A DNA stretch of 64,000 nt from Rhinopomastus cyanomelas (GCA_013400115.1 VXBP01008585.1:124001-188000); one strand, 5' to 3'; counted from the stretch's first letter, positions 10,396-22,206 are shown. Numbers and translations: made by a program. The notes: generated by a model not told the origin, from the sequence alone.

Positions 10396-11555
10396 TATAG
10401 ACATATTAGAGAGATGCTCAGTATAATGACTGACTGACAATCCTTCCCTTTGGAAAAGACATTCTTGGTCACCTCAACGCTGATTGTACAGAATGGGGAA
10501 CTGCTCTTCAAGACTGATCACAAAGTGTTTTTTAGTGAAAGGCAGCCAGACCTCTTCTTGGCTGGTGTAGGGATAGACTATGTTTTTGGTATTAATGAGG
10601 GTATAAGACAGAGGCAAACCCTCTCTGCTCAGTGATGGGTGTCACAAATGTCTCTGCTGTGACTGAGTTCTTTTGCTCCACATAGGGTGGACTTGACCTC
10701 ACGTGAAGTTTGTGGATGACAAGTACCCCTCAGTCCTTGGGGATGCAAGTACTATATGAACATTATGAGGCATTCACTGCAGGAGCAGTAGTGTGGATAG
10801 TCACAAAACAAGCAAGAAGTTTTTATCTGGTCTCAATGGGTCTGTTTCTGAGCTGAAAAATGACAGTCTGAGTCCACTTAGCAAAGCAGGGATGGATGCT
10901 AAACAATGCCATTAAACGATCAGGTGAAATCAGCTGACCTGTTCTCTAAAAAATTTTCCTTTGTGCTGGATTAGTGAATGAGGGAGACACAACAACCATA
11001 TTAATGATTTTGGATGATGTATTGTTCCTCCAGAAATTGCTTTCACTGTTATCTTGGAGACTTTAAAATGACTGCAGCAGCCATATTTCAGGCGCACAAT
11101 GGTACAGTAATTCTTCCATTTTTGTTCATATCTACTTGCTGCTTTCCATTCTTTTTGTGTGTTAATGCTTGTTTAATCTTGGTTTCATGTCATATATCAC
11201 TGGTTTTGGAAGCCATCGTATTCCTAAATCCAGCTAAAGCCAGGAACTTGTTCACATCCAGCAACTCCCTCAGTTTAGCATTTTAAATAAAGCTAGAACT
11301 AAAAAAGTAACCAGACCACTTAGAGCTTTTCTCTGTCATTTTTTTTTTTTAATTTTGGATATTTCACAGCCTCTCTGGACTTCTGTTCCAGTGGTTAACC
11401 ATGGTCAAAGTAACACAATATGAAAATATCTAATTATCATTTTCCTTGTAAAATGCAATGACTAGTACATGTTGTCCCTAAGCTGTGATCTTCTGGGAAG
11501 AGTCAGCTCTCTTTTCTATAACCTCCTATGAGGGACTTAAAGGCAGAAACAACAA
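10396..11555. other. Unique DNA
   Basis: ORFs of 61 codons (10450-10635) and 90 codons (11014-11286) are present. Neither shows a known domain or splice-site context that I can defend. A poly-T run lies at about 11340. No repeat is recognised. Confidence 0.4.
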
Positions 11556-11745
11556 AACCTCTTAGCCTTCTCTTCTTAATACTGAAGAAACAGAGTTCAT
11601 ATCACCTTTCCTAAGGTAACACATGCTGTATCACATGCCTTGTCACTCTGATAGCTGCCTTCTGGACTCAACATGTCCTTCTGGACTCAACATGTCAATG
11701 TCTTGCTTGTACTGGGTTGCTCCAAACGGAGCAGAGCAATTCTGA
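11556..11745 (-). mobile_element. Ancient diverged CR1-like fragment
   Basis: The plus strand reads CCTCTTAGCCTTCTCTTCTT, then a decayed version of the segment encoding the RT C-terminus, then TAGCTGCCTTCTGGACTC. This is the usual antisense CR1 order, but with many substitutions and gaps. It contains an exact 19-bp tandem duplication (11659-11677 and 11678-11696). It is much older than the neighbouring copies. Confidence 0.5.
11659..11696. repeat. 19-bp tandem duplication
   Basis: The unit CTTCTGGACTCAACATGTC occurs twice in a row without mismatch. It is a small local duplication within a decayed CR1. Confidence 0.9.
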
Positions 11746-12900
11746 GTTCTGTAATTAGTACCGATAGGGCACTAGTGAAGTGGATGTGTTTGGATAGCAT
11801 CACACTGGTCAGCTTTAACTTATACTGTTTTGACCAAAGACTAGAGTGAAGCTTGAACTCAGGCCTGTTCATACAAAATAAGAAGTTTTTTACTCCCCAA
11901 CATAGCTAAGGAGGTGTACAAGCAATTTGGTTAGAAACACTCTCGATGTTTTTCCTTCACTAAACCAATGGTCTTGGTGCTCTGTGAGCTCACAAATGCA
12001 TGTAAGAATCTAGAAATAGACACCACTACATCTGAGAGCAGAAGGAAAGAAACATGTGAGTACCAGCTCACAGTGATTATTCCTTTCCTTTTCCACTACT
12101 GACAATTTAAACTGCTTCTAGATTTTGTAAACCTACAGCCAGTTTGACACATGCAAAGGATGTTCATGTCTCTGTAACCAATGCAGACAGATATAAGCAA
12201 AGCTAACTCGGGACGGTTAGGTCACCTTAATGCAAAAGTCACATTTAAACTGGAGCATGCAGAATGCATTTATTTTAACATTACTGTGCTACAATCCCAG
12301 GACTCAGCCAGGAGATAGCCTCTAGAGATAGCCTCTCAGATAGAGAGATAGCCTCAGTGAGCCTTTGTTCCCATTCTCCTGTAGGGCACAGAGATTCCAT
12401 ACAGGCCCTCAGCAGCCCACAGAGCTTCTTGGGAACCGGCATTCTCAAGGAAATTTGAAAGACCAGTCTCTGACAGGTTCATAAAGTGGCTAAATAGCAA
12501 GAGGAGAGGACCCGTTAGTCAAGGGGATACATTAGGTAAACTCCTAGAGTTTTTCTTCTGTTTTTGTTTTCTCTGAAGGTTTGACATGCTGCAGTGCTGC
12601 TCTGTAAAGTAGAGCACACATTAAATGTAGGAGATGGGACTATCAACTTCAAAAGCTCTCCTCTGATCTGAGCTGAAGTGTTAATGTAAAAAGCACTGGT
12701 CTAATCTTTTCACCTCCAGTCCAAGGTTATCAAACAGGAGGAGCATGTGGATCTTCCCATTCTGTTAGCACTGGACTTATGTATTTTAAAGCATGAATCA
12801 TATTTTCATCATGAAAAGGAAGAAGCTCATAAAAATGTCCAATCTGCATTTATTATTTTTTTTTTGTGCAGTTAGAACTATGTTGAATCTGTTGTTTAAA
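11746..12900. other. Unique DNA with a short AGAGATAGCCTCT repeat
   Basis: Mostly unrecognised sequence. At about 12311-12354 an imperfect tandem repeat of GAGATAGCCTCT-like units occurs. No gene is seen. Confidence 0.45.
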
Positions 12901-13075
12901 GCATGGAAGTGACCTTGAAAGATCATCTAAATCCAACCCCCCCCTGCTGGAGCAGGGTAAGCCTACAGTACCTGGTATAGCCAGACTGTCTGAAGATATG
13001 CTGTCCTACATGGGGCTCAAACCCATGAACCCTGGGATTCAGAGTCTTGTGTTCTACAAACTGAGGCAGCCAGAT
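12901..13075 (-). mobile_element. Candidate tRNA-derived SINE with CR1 tail
   Basis: On the minus strand the segment starts with a tRNA-like head (13075 to 13002). It has a box-A-like GCCTCAGTTTGTAG, a box-B-like GGTTTGAGCCC, an anticodon-loop-like CTCTGAA, and a perfect 5-bp T stem (ATGGG paired with CCCAT around a 7-base loop). It resembles tRNA-Lys most closely by eye, although the anticodon position reads CTG. A linker of about 43 bp follows, then a CR1 3' segment in the same orientation (12958-12901: CTGCTCCAGCAGG, GATGATCTTTCAAGGTC). Head, linker and LINE tail in one orientation is the layout of CR1-mobilised SINEs. The acceptor and anticodon stems are decayed, so it is not a working tRNA gene. 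A chance adjacency of a tRNA pseudogene and a CR1 tail cannot be excluded. Confidence 0.55.
13002..13075 (-). pseudogene. tRNA-like sequence (tRNA-Lys-like, decayed)
   Basis: A span of about 74 nt can be laid out as a tRNA. The T arm is perfect (13010-13026), a D-arm-like AGTTTGTA loop is present, and the anticodon loop is of the right size. Acceptor pairing has at least two mismatches and the upper anticodon stem fails to pair. It forms the head of the candidate SINE and is unlikely to be a functional tRNA. Confidence 0.6.
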
Positions 13076-13097
13076 GCCTCCAAGATAATTAAGCAAG

Positions 13098-13242
13098 ATC
13101 ATAGGATCATAGGATGTTAGGGGTTGGAAGGGACCCAAGAGATCATCGAGTCCAACCCCCCTGCCGGAGCAGGACAAAACTATCTAACACAGATCACAGA
13201 GGAACGCATCCAGGCGGGCCTTGAAAGTCCCCAGAGAAGGAG
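13098..13242 (-). mobile_element. Short, little-diverged CR1 3' end
   Basis: The plus strand opens with two octamer tail units (ATCATAGGATCATAGG), then ATGTTAGGGGTTGGAAGGG, ATCATCGAGTCCAACCCCCC and ATCCAGGCGGGCCTTGAAAG. The wording is close to a clean CR1 3' end, so this is among the youngest copies here. It is truncated after about 145 bp, inside the last codons of ORF2. Confidence 0.9.
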
Positions 13243-13300
13243 ATAAGGTAAAAGATGTCCAAGTCTACTCTATACACCACACATCTGTCTCAATATTTGG

Positions 13301-13620
13301 AATCCTAGAATGCTTTGAGTTGGAAAGGATTGTTAAAGGTCATCTAGTCAACCAGGGATGTCTTAACTGGATCAGGTTGCTCAGAGCCTTCATCTCTTAT
13401 CCTGCATTGATACCTGGGATTGCCCTGACACAGGTGCAGGACCTTGCACTTGGCCTTCTTGAACATCTTGAACTTGTCCAGATCCCTCTGAATGGCATCA
13501 CATCCCTCAGGTGTATCAACAGCACGCTTAGTGTTATCTGCAAATTTGCTGAGAGTGCACTCAGTCCCATTATGTCATCAGTGATGATATTTAACAGATC
13601 CCAGTACAGACCCTTGAGTA
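13301..13620 (-). mobile_element. Old CR1 fragment
   Basis: After a tail-like AATCCTAGAATGCTTTGAG and TTGGAAAGGATTG, the sequence skips to internal CR1 wording in reverse (CAGGTGCAGGACCTTGCACT, TCCAGATCCCTCTG, TGCAAATTTGCTGAGAGTG). This matches the older family also seen at 16.6-17.5 kb. The region between tail and body is deleted. A 153-codon plus-strand ORF over this stretch is an antisense artefact. Confidence 0.75.
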
Positions 13621-14687
13621 GAAGTGTAAGGATCACATGTAAAGAGTGCCTTAACAATTTTACTTGTGATTGGGGTCAATAGCAGGTTAGATGTTTGTTA
13701 TTTCAGACTGAGAAATGGTAACGACTCGCGATGTTTTGCTTATATGTTTTAAATATTCATACATGGGGCTTTATATTGTCCTGATAGACAGAGCACAGGA
13801 CATATTAAACATTACTACTTTTCATTATGTTGGTGCTTGCAATGCAATGTAATTTGTCTAAATTACTTAGTGTTCATTGAAATTATGATCCCTAAATATC
13901 GCGAGGAGCTTGAATCATAGTCTTGTTGTTGGAGTTTATTATCACTCCAGATTCCTCTGCACAAGATGCTATAATAAAAACATAAAGCAATGCTTCAGAG
14001 CTGTGATGTAAAAGACATACATTTTATGATCGGGTACTGTACCTGTATATATATTCTATATATCTGTTCAGAATAGATGTGACAGACTCTAGAGACAGCA
14101 TCTGTGAATCACTGAGCTCTGAACTTCCAGTCTCTCTCCCAGATGCTAAGATACATCTGTAAATACACTTGTAAATAACTTCAGCATCAGCTCTGCTCTT
14201 CTCAGGGATGGGGAGAAAACCGGTGAGGATAGATGTCAAGAAACTGTAGTTTTCACTACAGAACCAATGAGCCAGGGGAACAATTATTCTAATTCCCTTT
14301 CTAGAAATGCATGAACACATTCTCTACAGTTTGTGATTCTCTCAGATATTTTAATTCCACTGGACACTGTGAGTAAACCTCACGCAGTCCAGAGTGTGAT
14401 GGCTGTTTCAGCTGGTTTGTGTAGCACAGGGTCAGATATTCCATTTGTGAACCTTGGGCAAAAAGCTTTGTCTCTGCAAATGTCAGCACCAGTCAGTGCA
14501 TACATTGTGTTCCAGGAAACTTCCAGTTGATTAGAGGGCATATTGAATCTATTGCACATCCTACTCTCCACAGAGATCAGTCTTCTACCTGTGCATGAGT
14601 AAAGTACCTTGACTTTAGAAATGGAGGTTCCTGGTAGCTGACACAGAATTTGTGGTAGTCCCTGATTGGTCAGAAACTGTTGGGTGG
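13621..14687. other. Unique DNA
   Basis: No gene or repeat family is recognised apart from short AT dinucleotide runs near 14046-14063. ORFs of up to 98 codons overlap on both strands and carry no motif. Confidence 0.4.
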
Positions 14688-15500
14688 TGCATTGGTTTGA
14701 GGGTTAAAGGCAGAACCCTCCAGAACAGATTGTTAGATTCCCCTGCCACCAATACAGGAAGGGAATATAAACAAATTTGAAAACTAGAATAAATGGTAAC
14801 ATTTATTCAAAACAAAATAAATTTAAAAGAAAGAAAAACAACAACAGAAAAACTTTCACAATAAAGAAAAGGGCAATTTAGGGGATGACGTAAGAGAAGA
14901 ACTATGTACAAAAGGCAATTGGATGTAGTTCTGGGGCAGGAGCAGCAATGGGCACTCGCACCCAGCTCCTTCTGCATCCATGCAGCAGCACGCCAAAAGA
15001 GAAGGAAGAGAGGGAAAATGGTGTGGGCCAGTCGTGTACCTTCCCCAGCACGTGCACAGAGCTTGGTGATCGGGACCATGCCGGCGCTCCACTCTGCCAG
15101 TGGTCATCCAGCAACTGTGCACCCAAACCCCTGCAGCCCTCCTCCCCGTCACCAAAAACAGAGCCACATTTAGAACAGGTTTAAGGCAAAAACACAAGTG
15201 TGAAATCCCCTCCCGATCTACCATCAACAGTTGATAAAAGCTCAACTAACACCACAGAGAGAGTATAGGACATCTTGCAGGAGAAGGCAGACTGGCTGGG
15301 TTAAGGATCAGAGCATGGGGCTGTGTGTCCTCTCTCCTCCATGGCTGGCCAGGGACTCCTATAGCCGTACCCCCTTCTTCCAGATTGTCCCTCTGGTACT
15401 AGAGTTCCCCCTGGTACTTTACCCCACATTTCTGTTCCCAGAGGGGAGTGGTTTGGAAGATACATCAATTTTTCTGGGTCCTAAAACCTAACCCATCACA
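14688..15500. mobile_element. Solo LTR (813 bp), ERV-type
   Basis: The left end reads TGCATTGGTTTGAGGG and the right end CTAAAACCTAACCCATCACA, whose complement starts TGTGATGGGTTAGG. The termini are thus imperfect inverted repeats beginning TG and ending CA. They are flanked by GGTGG on the left and GGTGA on the right, an imperfect 5-bp target duplication. Inside are AATAAA signals on the plus strand near 14790-14820 and a GC-rich stretch. Long inverted termini with 5-bp duplications are typical of avian ERVL-like solo LTRs, which form by recombination between the two LTRs of a provirus. Orientation is not settled. ORFs within it have no retroviral similarity. Confidence 0.65.
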
Positions 15501-16584
15501 GGTGACCAGCTGCTGACCTGCCTGCTTCTCCACCACTTTTATAATCTGATAGTCACAACCCAACATCCTGGCCACGAAACCAACACGCCACTAATGACTG
15601 AGCTGGGCTTTCTTCAGGTGCCATGCAACACATGCATTTATGTCCCCATATCTCTGGGTGGATGCTTTGTTTGAAAGTCAGACAGCATTAATGTTACAAG
15701 AATTATAAAGAAGGCAATTATTGTGTTTCAAAAAGCTTAAAAAAGCAATAATATGAAAATTTCAGACTAGGAAGAATTCCAAATAAATTCTTTGGGCTTA
15801 TCTGTTGGCCAGCTTTCCCTACTTTGATCGCTTTATTTTGCTGTTGTGTAAGCTACTAAATATATTGCAGTCATTTCTGTAGCTGTCACAGGAATAGCAG
15901 GTGTTTCTGCTCCTCAGGGATGATATCCATCCTTCTGTCTATCCCTTAATGTACAATATAGCTCCATTCACACTGTACCTTGTAATATTTAGTGTAGTTT
16001 CCTTTAAAACATCCCTGGGAGGTAAGCAAGTACTTGTAGGTGAAAAAGCTCTTTTCCCATTTTATAGGAGAAGTGAGACAGGAAAGAAATACAGGACAGC
16101 TGGGTTTTTATAGCACACGAGCATTTATTTCTCATTTCTGCATTCTCATCTCTGCATAAAACCTCTGCAGAAACTTTTCTGGTCCATGCATATATGCTGT
16201 GGCAGATTGAGGAGGTGAAATCATGCATGACGTCTTCAGTCTTCAGAGTGAGCTTCTCCTGGGGACTCTACTGCTCTTTCTCTTCAGGCAGACAGAAGTG
16301 CATCCCTATCTGGCAATGATACCAGTGGTTTTCCATTTCAGCTTGGCACATCCTCTCAACAGACTTATTAAAAGTTTGCATAGTTTCATATACTGCACAG
16401 ATCCCCTGGGATGTTGCTGGTTTTGTGGGTACATGGTGCCATTGCTGGACATATTTACACTAATAACAGTGTTGCTGCAGTCAGCAAAGACATGACTATT
16501 CTCCAGTCAAAAACAAATAGTGACTACTGCTTTTTGTATTCTGTTGTAACCAGGTGATAATGCTGTTTGAAGGTAGAAGTGAAA
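15501..16584. other. Unique DNA
   Basis: No gene or repeat is recognised. ORFs at 15901-16113 and 16223-16495 have hydrophobic stretches, but no start context, motif or splice site supports them. Confidence 0.4.
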
Positions 16585-17540
16585 AATCATAGAAACATAG
16601 AATCATTAAATCATGAAGGTTGGAAGAGACTTCCAAGATCATCCAGCCCAGCCATTAGCCCAATGCCACCATGCCCGCTGAGTCATGCTTCCAAGTGCCA
16701 GATCGAAATGTTTTTTTTAACCTCCAGGAATCATGACTCCACCACATCCCTGGGCAGCCTGTTCCAACACCTGAACACTCTTCCAATGCAGACAATTTTC
16801 CTAATGTCCAAACTTCCCCTGGCAGAACTTGAAGCCATTACTTCTTGTCCTATCATTAGTGACCTGGGAGAAGAAACCAACCCCCAACTTCTACAGCTTC
16901 CTTTCAGGTAGTAGTAAAGAGTAATGAGATCTCGACCTCCTTTGTTCTAGACTAAACAACTCCACTTCCCTCAGTAACTTCGTTATAAGACCTGTCCTCC
17001 AGCCCTTCACTAGTTTGGTTGCTCTTCTTTGGACATACTCTAGCATCTCAATGTCTTTCTTATGTTGAGGTGCCTAAAACTGAACACAATATTCAAGATG
17101 TGGCCTCACTAGTGCTAGTCCAGAGGGACAATCACTTCTGTACTATTGCTGGCCACACTGTTTCTGATGCAGACCAGGATGCTGTTGGCATTCTTGGCCA
17201 CCTGGGCACAGTGCTGGCTCATGTTCTTCCAACTGTCAGTCACCACCCCCACATCCTTTTTCACCAAGCAGTTCTCTAGCCACTTCTCCCGAGGTCTATA
17301 TCACTTCATGGGGTTGTTGTGACCAAAATTTAGGACACAGCACTGGGTCTTGCTAATCCTAGTACAATTGACTTAGTCCCAGCATGTCCAGGTCCCACTG
17401 CCAAGCTTTCTTACCCTCGAGATCAACACACCCACCCAGTTTGGTGCCATCTCCAAACTTGCTGATGGTGTACTCAATCCCCTCATCTTTATCATTTATC
17501 AAGATGTTAAACTAGACTCTCCCCAGCCCTAGGGAGCACG
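16585..17540 (-). mobile_element. Old CR1, nearly 1 kb
   Basis: The tail region (AATCATAGAAACATAGAATC, TTGGAAGAGACTTCCAAGAT) is followed in reverse order by the terminal ORF2 and upstream regions of an older CR1 family (TCTTGTCCTATCATTAG, CTCAATGTCTTTCTTATG, CAAGATGTGGCCTCACTAG, GGGGTTGTTGTGACC, ACCCTCGAGATCAACAC, CCAAACTTGCTGATGG). The block order matches the conserved avian CR1 arrangement over almost a kilobase. Many substitutions and stops show it is old. The 86-codon plus-strand ORF at 17019-17279 is antisense to it. Confidence 0.88.
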
Positions 17541-20397
17541 TCTTCAGTTCAAGGTTGGTTAGGAGCTGAGCTGGATGAATGTTACTGCTTATAAAGTTAG
17601 TGAGTTCTCAGATTTTTCAACTTGGTTAATGTGGTTTGATTTATCTACACTCCTTCAACAGCTGGGGACTCCACTACTCCTTGCATTAAAACAAACAGCA
17701 TATGGCAACGTTTTTTCCCAGAGACCCTATGCTCTGAACAGATAACAACAAGGAGGAAAGGAACAATGGTTTTCCATAGGTCCCTAAGGGAACACTAATC
17801 TTTGCGTTAAGCTGCTTCACCAATTGAATAAAGGTGGGATGGGAAGCTATTTTTGTTGGTAGAATTGAACCTAGATCTAAGTCCGTACCTTAATTCCTGT
17901 TGCAATTGTGCTTGAGCAATTAAGCAGTTACTTTGCCAAGACACAGGACACCAACACAGTGCATTTTAACAGTGCATTGGGTTATCACTCCCTGTAGTTA
18001 CTGTTGCCTGACAATTTCCATTAAATGCTCTTTTTTTAAGCTTTCAGAGCAAACAAGTTCAAGATGCAATTTCTCCTACCAGAAGGGTCCTCAGGGTTTC
18101 ATTTTGTTGGTTTGGGTTTGGGGTTTTTTTGAGAAAGCTTTAGCTAAAAAGGATTTTTACATCTCTGAGAAAAAAAGAGACAGAGAAAAATAGACTTTAA
18201 TTTTACCGATAAGTAAAAAAACCAATTTACATCTGTTTCACTGACAAACCTTTACACCACTACAGGTGGGAAGAGGAACTTGAAGATTAGGTTGGATCCT
18301 ACACTGTGAAGAGAATACCTGATGATTATTGATTTTTTTTTTTAATTCAGTCAATACATGCTTAGAAGTGAATTATTAGAGTTTGGAAGCCAAAGTATTT
18401 GAAAAGCCCATCTGTCTTGAGCATATTCCCTTCATTTATCTTTTAAATAAATGGTACAAGCAGGTCCACAGAGTAAGTGTGTCTTGTTATCAGGGCTGTA
18501 ATGGCTGAACAGACTCTTCCTACAACTTGCTTCAGCTCACAGCTGGGCACAACAGTGGGATTCAGAGAAAAGTTCTGCACTCTTTACTACTCGAGATGTC
18601 CAGCACAGAAAATTTGAGGTCACATGGGGACACAGGGACATTTTGAAGGGATTTGTATGGGAAAGAACAGGGAGAGATAAAAGCAAAAAAAAAAAAATCC
18701 CCCAAAAAGCTGATATGTGACTAGGATAGGACTTTGCTCTATAAAATTCATAAAATACTTCATTGCAAAGTTAATGCTCGTTTGGTTGGTTGTTTCCAGC
18801 GTTGCTCTGTGTCTCTGACTACAGACTTGCTCCAGTGCTTTATCTTTCTTCAACATAAACATAAATTTAAAAACATGTAAAACAAAAAGTCAGATCCTAA
18901 TAATGTCTAAAAGAACAGCTTCTTATATGTATAGTTTTGAGCACTGAATAGAAACAAATACCTGTTTATTAGCAGCTACTCACAGAAATATCCAGGGTGT
19001 AATTTCAGAAGGAACGGTGGCATTTCTGGGTTTAACTTTGCTCTTTGCAAATGCATTGTTTGTTCTCGCTGGACCAGTAAAGTGGATGGTGGTCCTGAGA
19101 TGATAGAATCATAGAATCATTAGTATAAGTATCACAAGATACTCAAGCATTTACATTGTAATAATTTATCAGTTACCTAGTGGACCTCTATTAACATAAA
19201 ACATGTCTTTTAATTAAATAACAAAAATCTGTAAAATCTCAGCGTCTGAGCTGCAGGATCACCTGGATCCCAAAGTATTAAGAATCAGAGGATACAGAGG
19301 TAAATTCTGACTTATATGAGATCAATAGAAAATCCAGAACTATCTGAACCTCTTCATCAGATTTTGCTTTGGTTTTAATTAGACTATGGGAATACTACTG
19401 GTGCTGGTGGATCTTTCTGTGTCTGGAACTTGACCATTTTCCTTCTTTTTTAAAATTCCAGATGATAATTCCACTCTGCTTTTCTCCTAAAGAGATAAAG
19501 TACTACAGCATTTTCTACTGCTCAAGCTACTATAACATCTGTCCTTGACAATAACATTCAGTGAAAACACAGTTTTTTCTTGCAGAAGGATGACTTAATT
19601 ATTTTTTTCCTATTCTTTGACCTGCTCTGCAGATGGTGCAATAAAATTCATTGCAGACATTGAGATTTCCCTGTTCAGCTTCATATTTACAAACAGGCAT
19701 TTCATTACACAACTAGTGCAGAATACATTGTAAAAGTATTTCGTACGTGATTTTTGACATGATTTTATATGATTGGATGCAGCTCATTCATGTTAGAGAG
19801 TAAAGCATGCTGATGATGGAAAAAAGCAAGCTCATTTTTTTGAGGTAACACTGTATTGGAGCCAATGCACACTAACTGTAATATAATTTATAGGTCCTCC
19901 CATCCAGAATTGCCAAGATAAAATCATTGGCAGATTTCTGTTATTCTGGGCAGGCACTTCTCCACATGACATGAATATGCTAGCCAACGTGGTATGTGCT
20001 CACATACACTGTTTACATTACTTGATCCATGCTACCTGTCATCTAGGTTTCCAGAACTTCTATTTTCCTTTTACTAGTGGCAACAATGTGGATGACCCCA
20101 GAGGAAGCATTTTATGAACTAGCTTTCAGTAGCTTCTTGTTATTTCCTATGTATATAAAACAGCAGCTTACGCTGTGTACTGTCAGTGGTGACACTAAGA
20201 GAGTATGTCGCGGTTTTTCCCAACCTCATATCCAAAAGCTACGTGAATACAGGAGCACTTTCCATGGACAACAACACTAAGTGGAATAACAAGAATTTTT
20301 TACCTTTTTGCTTTTATCCGCATTGTAAGGTTAATGCCTATGTTTTCAATCACCCATTTTAACCATTCACTGTAAACAGATATATGCAACACTCTGA
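17541..20397. other. Unique DNA with a tiny CR1 tail
   Basis: Almost all of this stretch is unrecognised. At 19107-19128 a motif GATAGAATCATAGAATCATT is an isolated antisense CR1 octamer tail. Homopolymer runs (poly-T near 18330, poly-A near 18688) are present. No exon-like ORF is visible. Confidence 0.45.
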
Positions 20398-20818
20398 AAT
20401 CATAGAATCATTAGGGATCAGAAGGGACCTTGAAAGATCATCCAGTCCAATCCACTTGCCACAGCAGGATCACCTACACCAAGTTGCACAGGAACATATC
20501 CAGGCAGGTTTTAAACATCTCCAGAGAAGGAGACTCCACAAGCACCCTGAGCAGCCCATTCTAATGCCCCGCTACCCTTACTGTGAAGAAGTTCCTTCTA
20601 ATATTTATATGGAACCTCCTACGTTCCAGCTTACACCCATTGCCTCTTGTCCTATCACTACATAGCATTGAGAAGAGCCTGGCTCCATCCTCCTGACACC
20701 CACCCGTCACATATTTATAGACATTAATGAAGTCACCCCTCTGTCTCCTCTTCTCCAGACTCAAGAGACCCAGATTCTTCGCCTTTCCTCATAAGGGAGG
20801 TGTTCTACTCCTTCATTG
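20398..20818 (-). mobile_element. CR1 LINE, 5'-truncated
   Basis: The tail AATCATAGAATCATTAGGG is followed by GGGACCTTGAAAGATCATCC, CAGCAGGATCACC and the reverse of the final ORF2 codons (frame 20764-20561 reads EKRRQRGDFINVYKYVTGG and HINIRRNFFTVRVAGH). One substitution-rich patch lies near 20545. The truncated 5' end meets the 5' region of the long plus-strand CR1, so the two copies are head to head. Confidence 0.9.
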
Positions 20819-21009
20819 ACAGAGCTGGTCCACAAACACTATCTTATCAAGGTTTCTGGGTGATCTGGGAGTTCCCTGAGCAGGAAAGCTCAAGGGAGCT
20901 GAGAGGCAGCCACTGAGGTTTGGGTAGTCTCGTGGCATTGCTGGGCAAACACCGCAAGGGGTGCAGACCCGGACCTCTTTGAGGGAGGTGAAACCAGAAG
21001 TTGCACTCA

Positions 21010-22206
21010 GACCACACACAGTGGCGACAACACTAGCTGCTTATGCTGCTTTAGCTGCTTCACCTGCTTCAGCCGCTAGAGGGCAAAAACAATAAAAAAA
21101 TTGTAACAATGTAGCAGCAGAGGACGGCCAGTCTACAGTCACCACTGCATATGGATGTGTGAACTCAAACAGAAGCTCCCAAAAAAGGTGAGGCTGTGCA
21201 GGTGACAGGCTGCCAGGAATGTAACACTCTTTTACATTTTCCTGACTGTATACGGTGCGAGGAAGTAGATTATCTGCTTGACTGAGCAGCACATCTGCAA
21301 GATCAGGTTGAAAAACTAGAAGCGGAAGTAGAAAGGCTCAGGAGAATTAGAGAGGCTAAAATAGAGGTAGACTGGTGGAGCCAGTCTGGACAACAGCCAA
21401 ATAAGAGCCAGAAACAAGAGGCTCCCATAGGCTGCACCTCTCAGATGGAGGACAGAAACCCAAGTAGAAGGGGCGAGTGGAGCCAAGTGAAGGGCCGTGG
21501 CAGAAGGCGAGCACCCCCCTTGCCTGCCTCACCTTCTGAGTTACCACTGTATAACAGATATAAGCTCCTTCTGGAAGACAGCCAATCTAATAAGGATGAA
21601 GAGGACAAAGAACTAATACCAGAGGTCCTAGCAAGATCACATAAATCCAGGAAGTCTTCCAGTAATATGATGACCTCCTCCACAAAGAAGAGAAGAGTTC
21701 TAGCTATCATAGAATCAAAGAATCGTAGAACCATAAGGGAGACTCACTCCTGAAAGGGACTGAGGGCCCAATATGCAGCACTGACCCTCATCACAGGGAA
21801 GTCTGCAGTCTCCCTAGAGTCCAAATCAGGGCTATCACTAGGATGCTCCCTAACCTGGTGAGATCAGCTGACTATTACCCACTGCTGATCTTCCAGACAG
21901 GTGGGGAGGAAGCTGTATTCCATAGCCTGATGGGGATGAAGAAAGACTACAAGGCCTTGGGACGCTTGGTAAAAGAGTCTGCGGCACAGATTGTATTTTC
22001 TTCATTACTTCTATTTTGGGGTGAGGACACGGGCTCGAATAGAAGGACTCAGTCCATTAATGCCTGGCTATGAGACTGGTTTTACAGGCAGGGCTTTGGG
22101 TTCTTTGATAATGACTGGTTCTACAAGATACCAGGTCCACATGGGACAGGTTTATTTCAGAGGCAAAAAAAGGGTTCTGGGGCAGGAATTGGCAGGGCTC
22201 ATTTAG
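21010..22206 (+). pseudogene. CR1 ORF1 remnant
   Basis: The frame near 21199 reads CQEC, then CIRCEEVDYLLD, then a stop, then a coiled-coil-like QVEKLEAEVERLRRI. This is the same zinc-finger plus coiled-coil layout as in the minus-strand copy at 5 kb. The next frame (21445-21753) has the NRYKLLLED-like linker and lysine-rich stretch. The esterase part follows: SADYYPLLIFQTGGEE (21843 onward) and a terminal KRVLGQELAGLI (to 22206). Part of the block I region is rearranged near 21700-21780, where a CR1-tail-like ATAGAATCAAAGAATC occurs. Several frame changes make it non-functional. Confidence 0.75.

Noticed and set aside
13002..13075. Functional tRNA gene
   Set aside because: The acceptor and anticodon stems are mispaired, no terminator-like T run follows, and it is joined to a CR1 tail. 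A pseudogene or SINE head fits better.
13221..13682. 153-codon plus-strand ORF
   Set aside because: It is antisense to an old CR1 and its codons simply mirror CR1 wording, so there is no independent gene.
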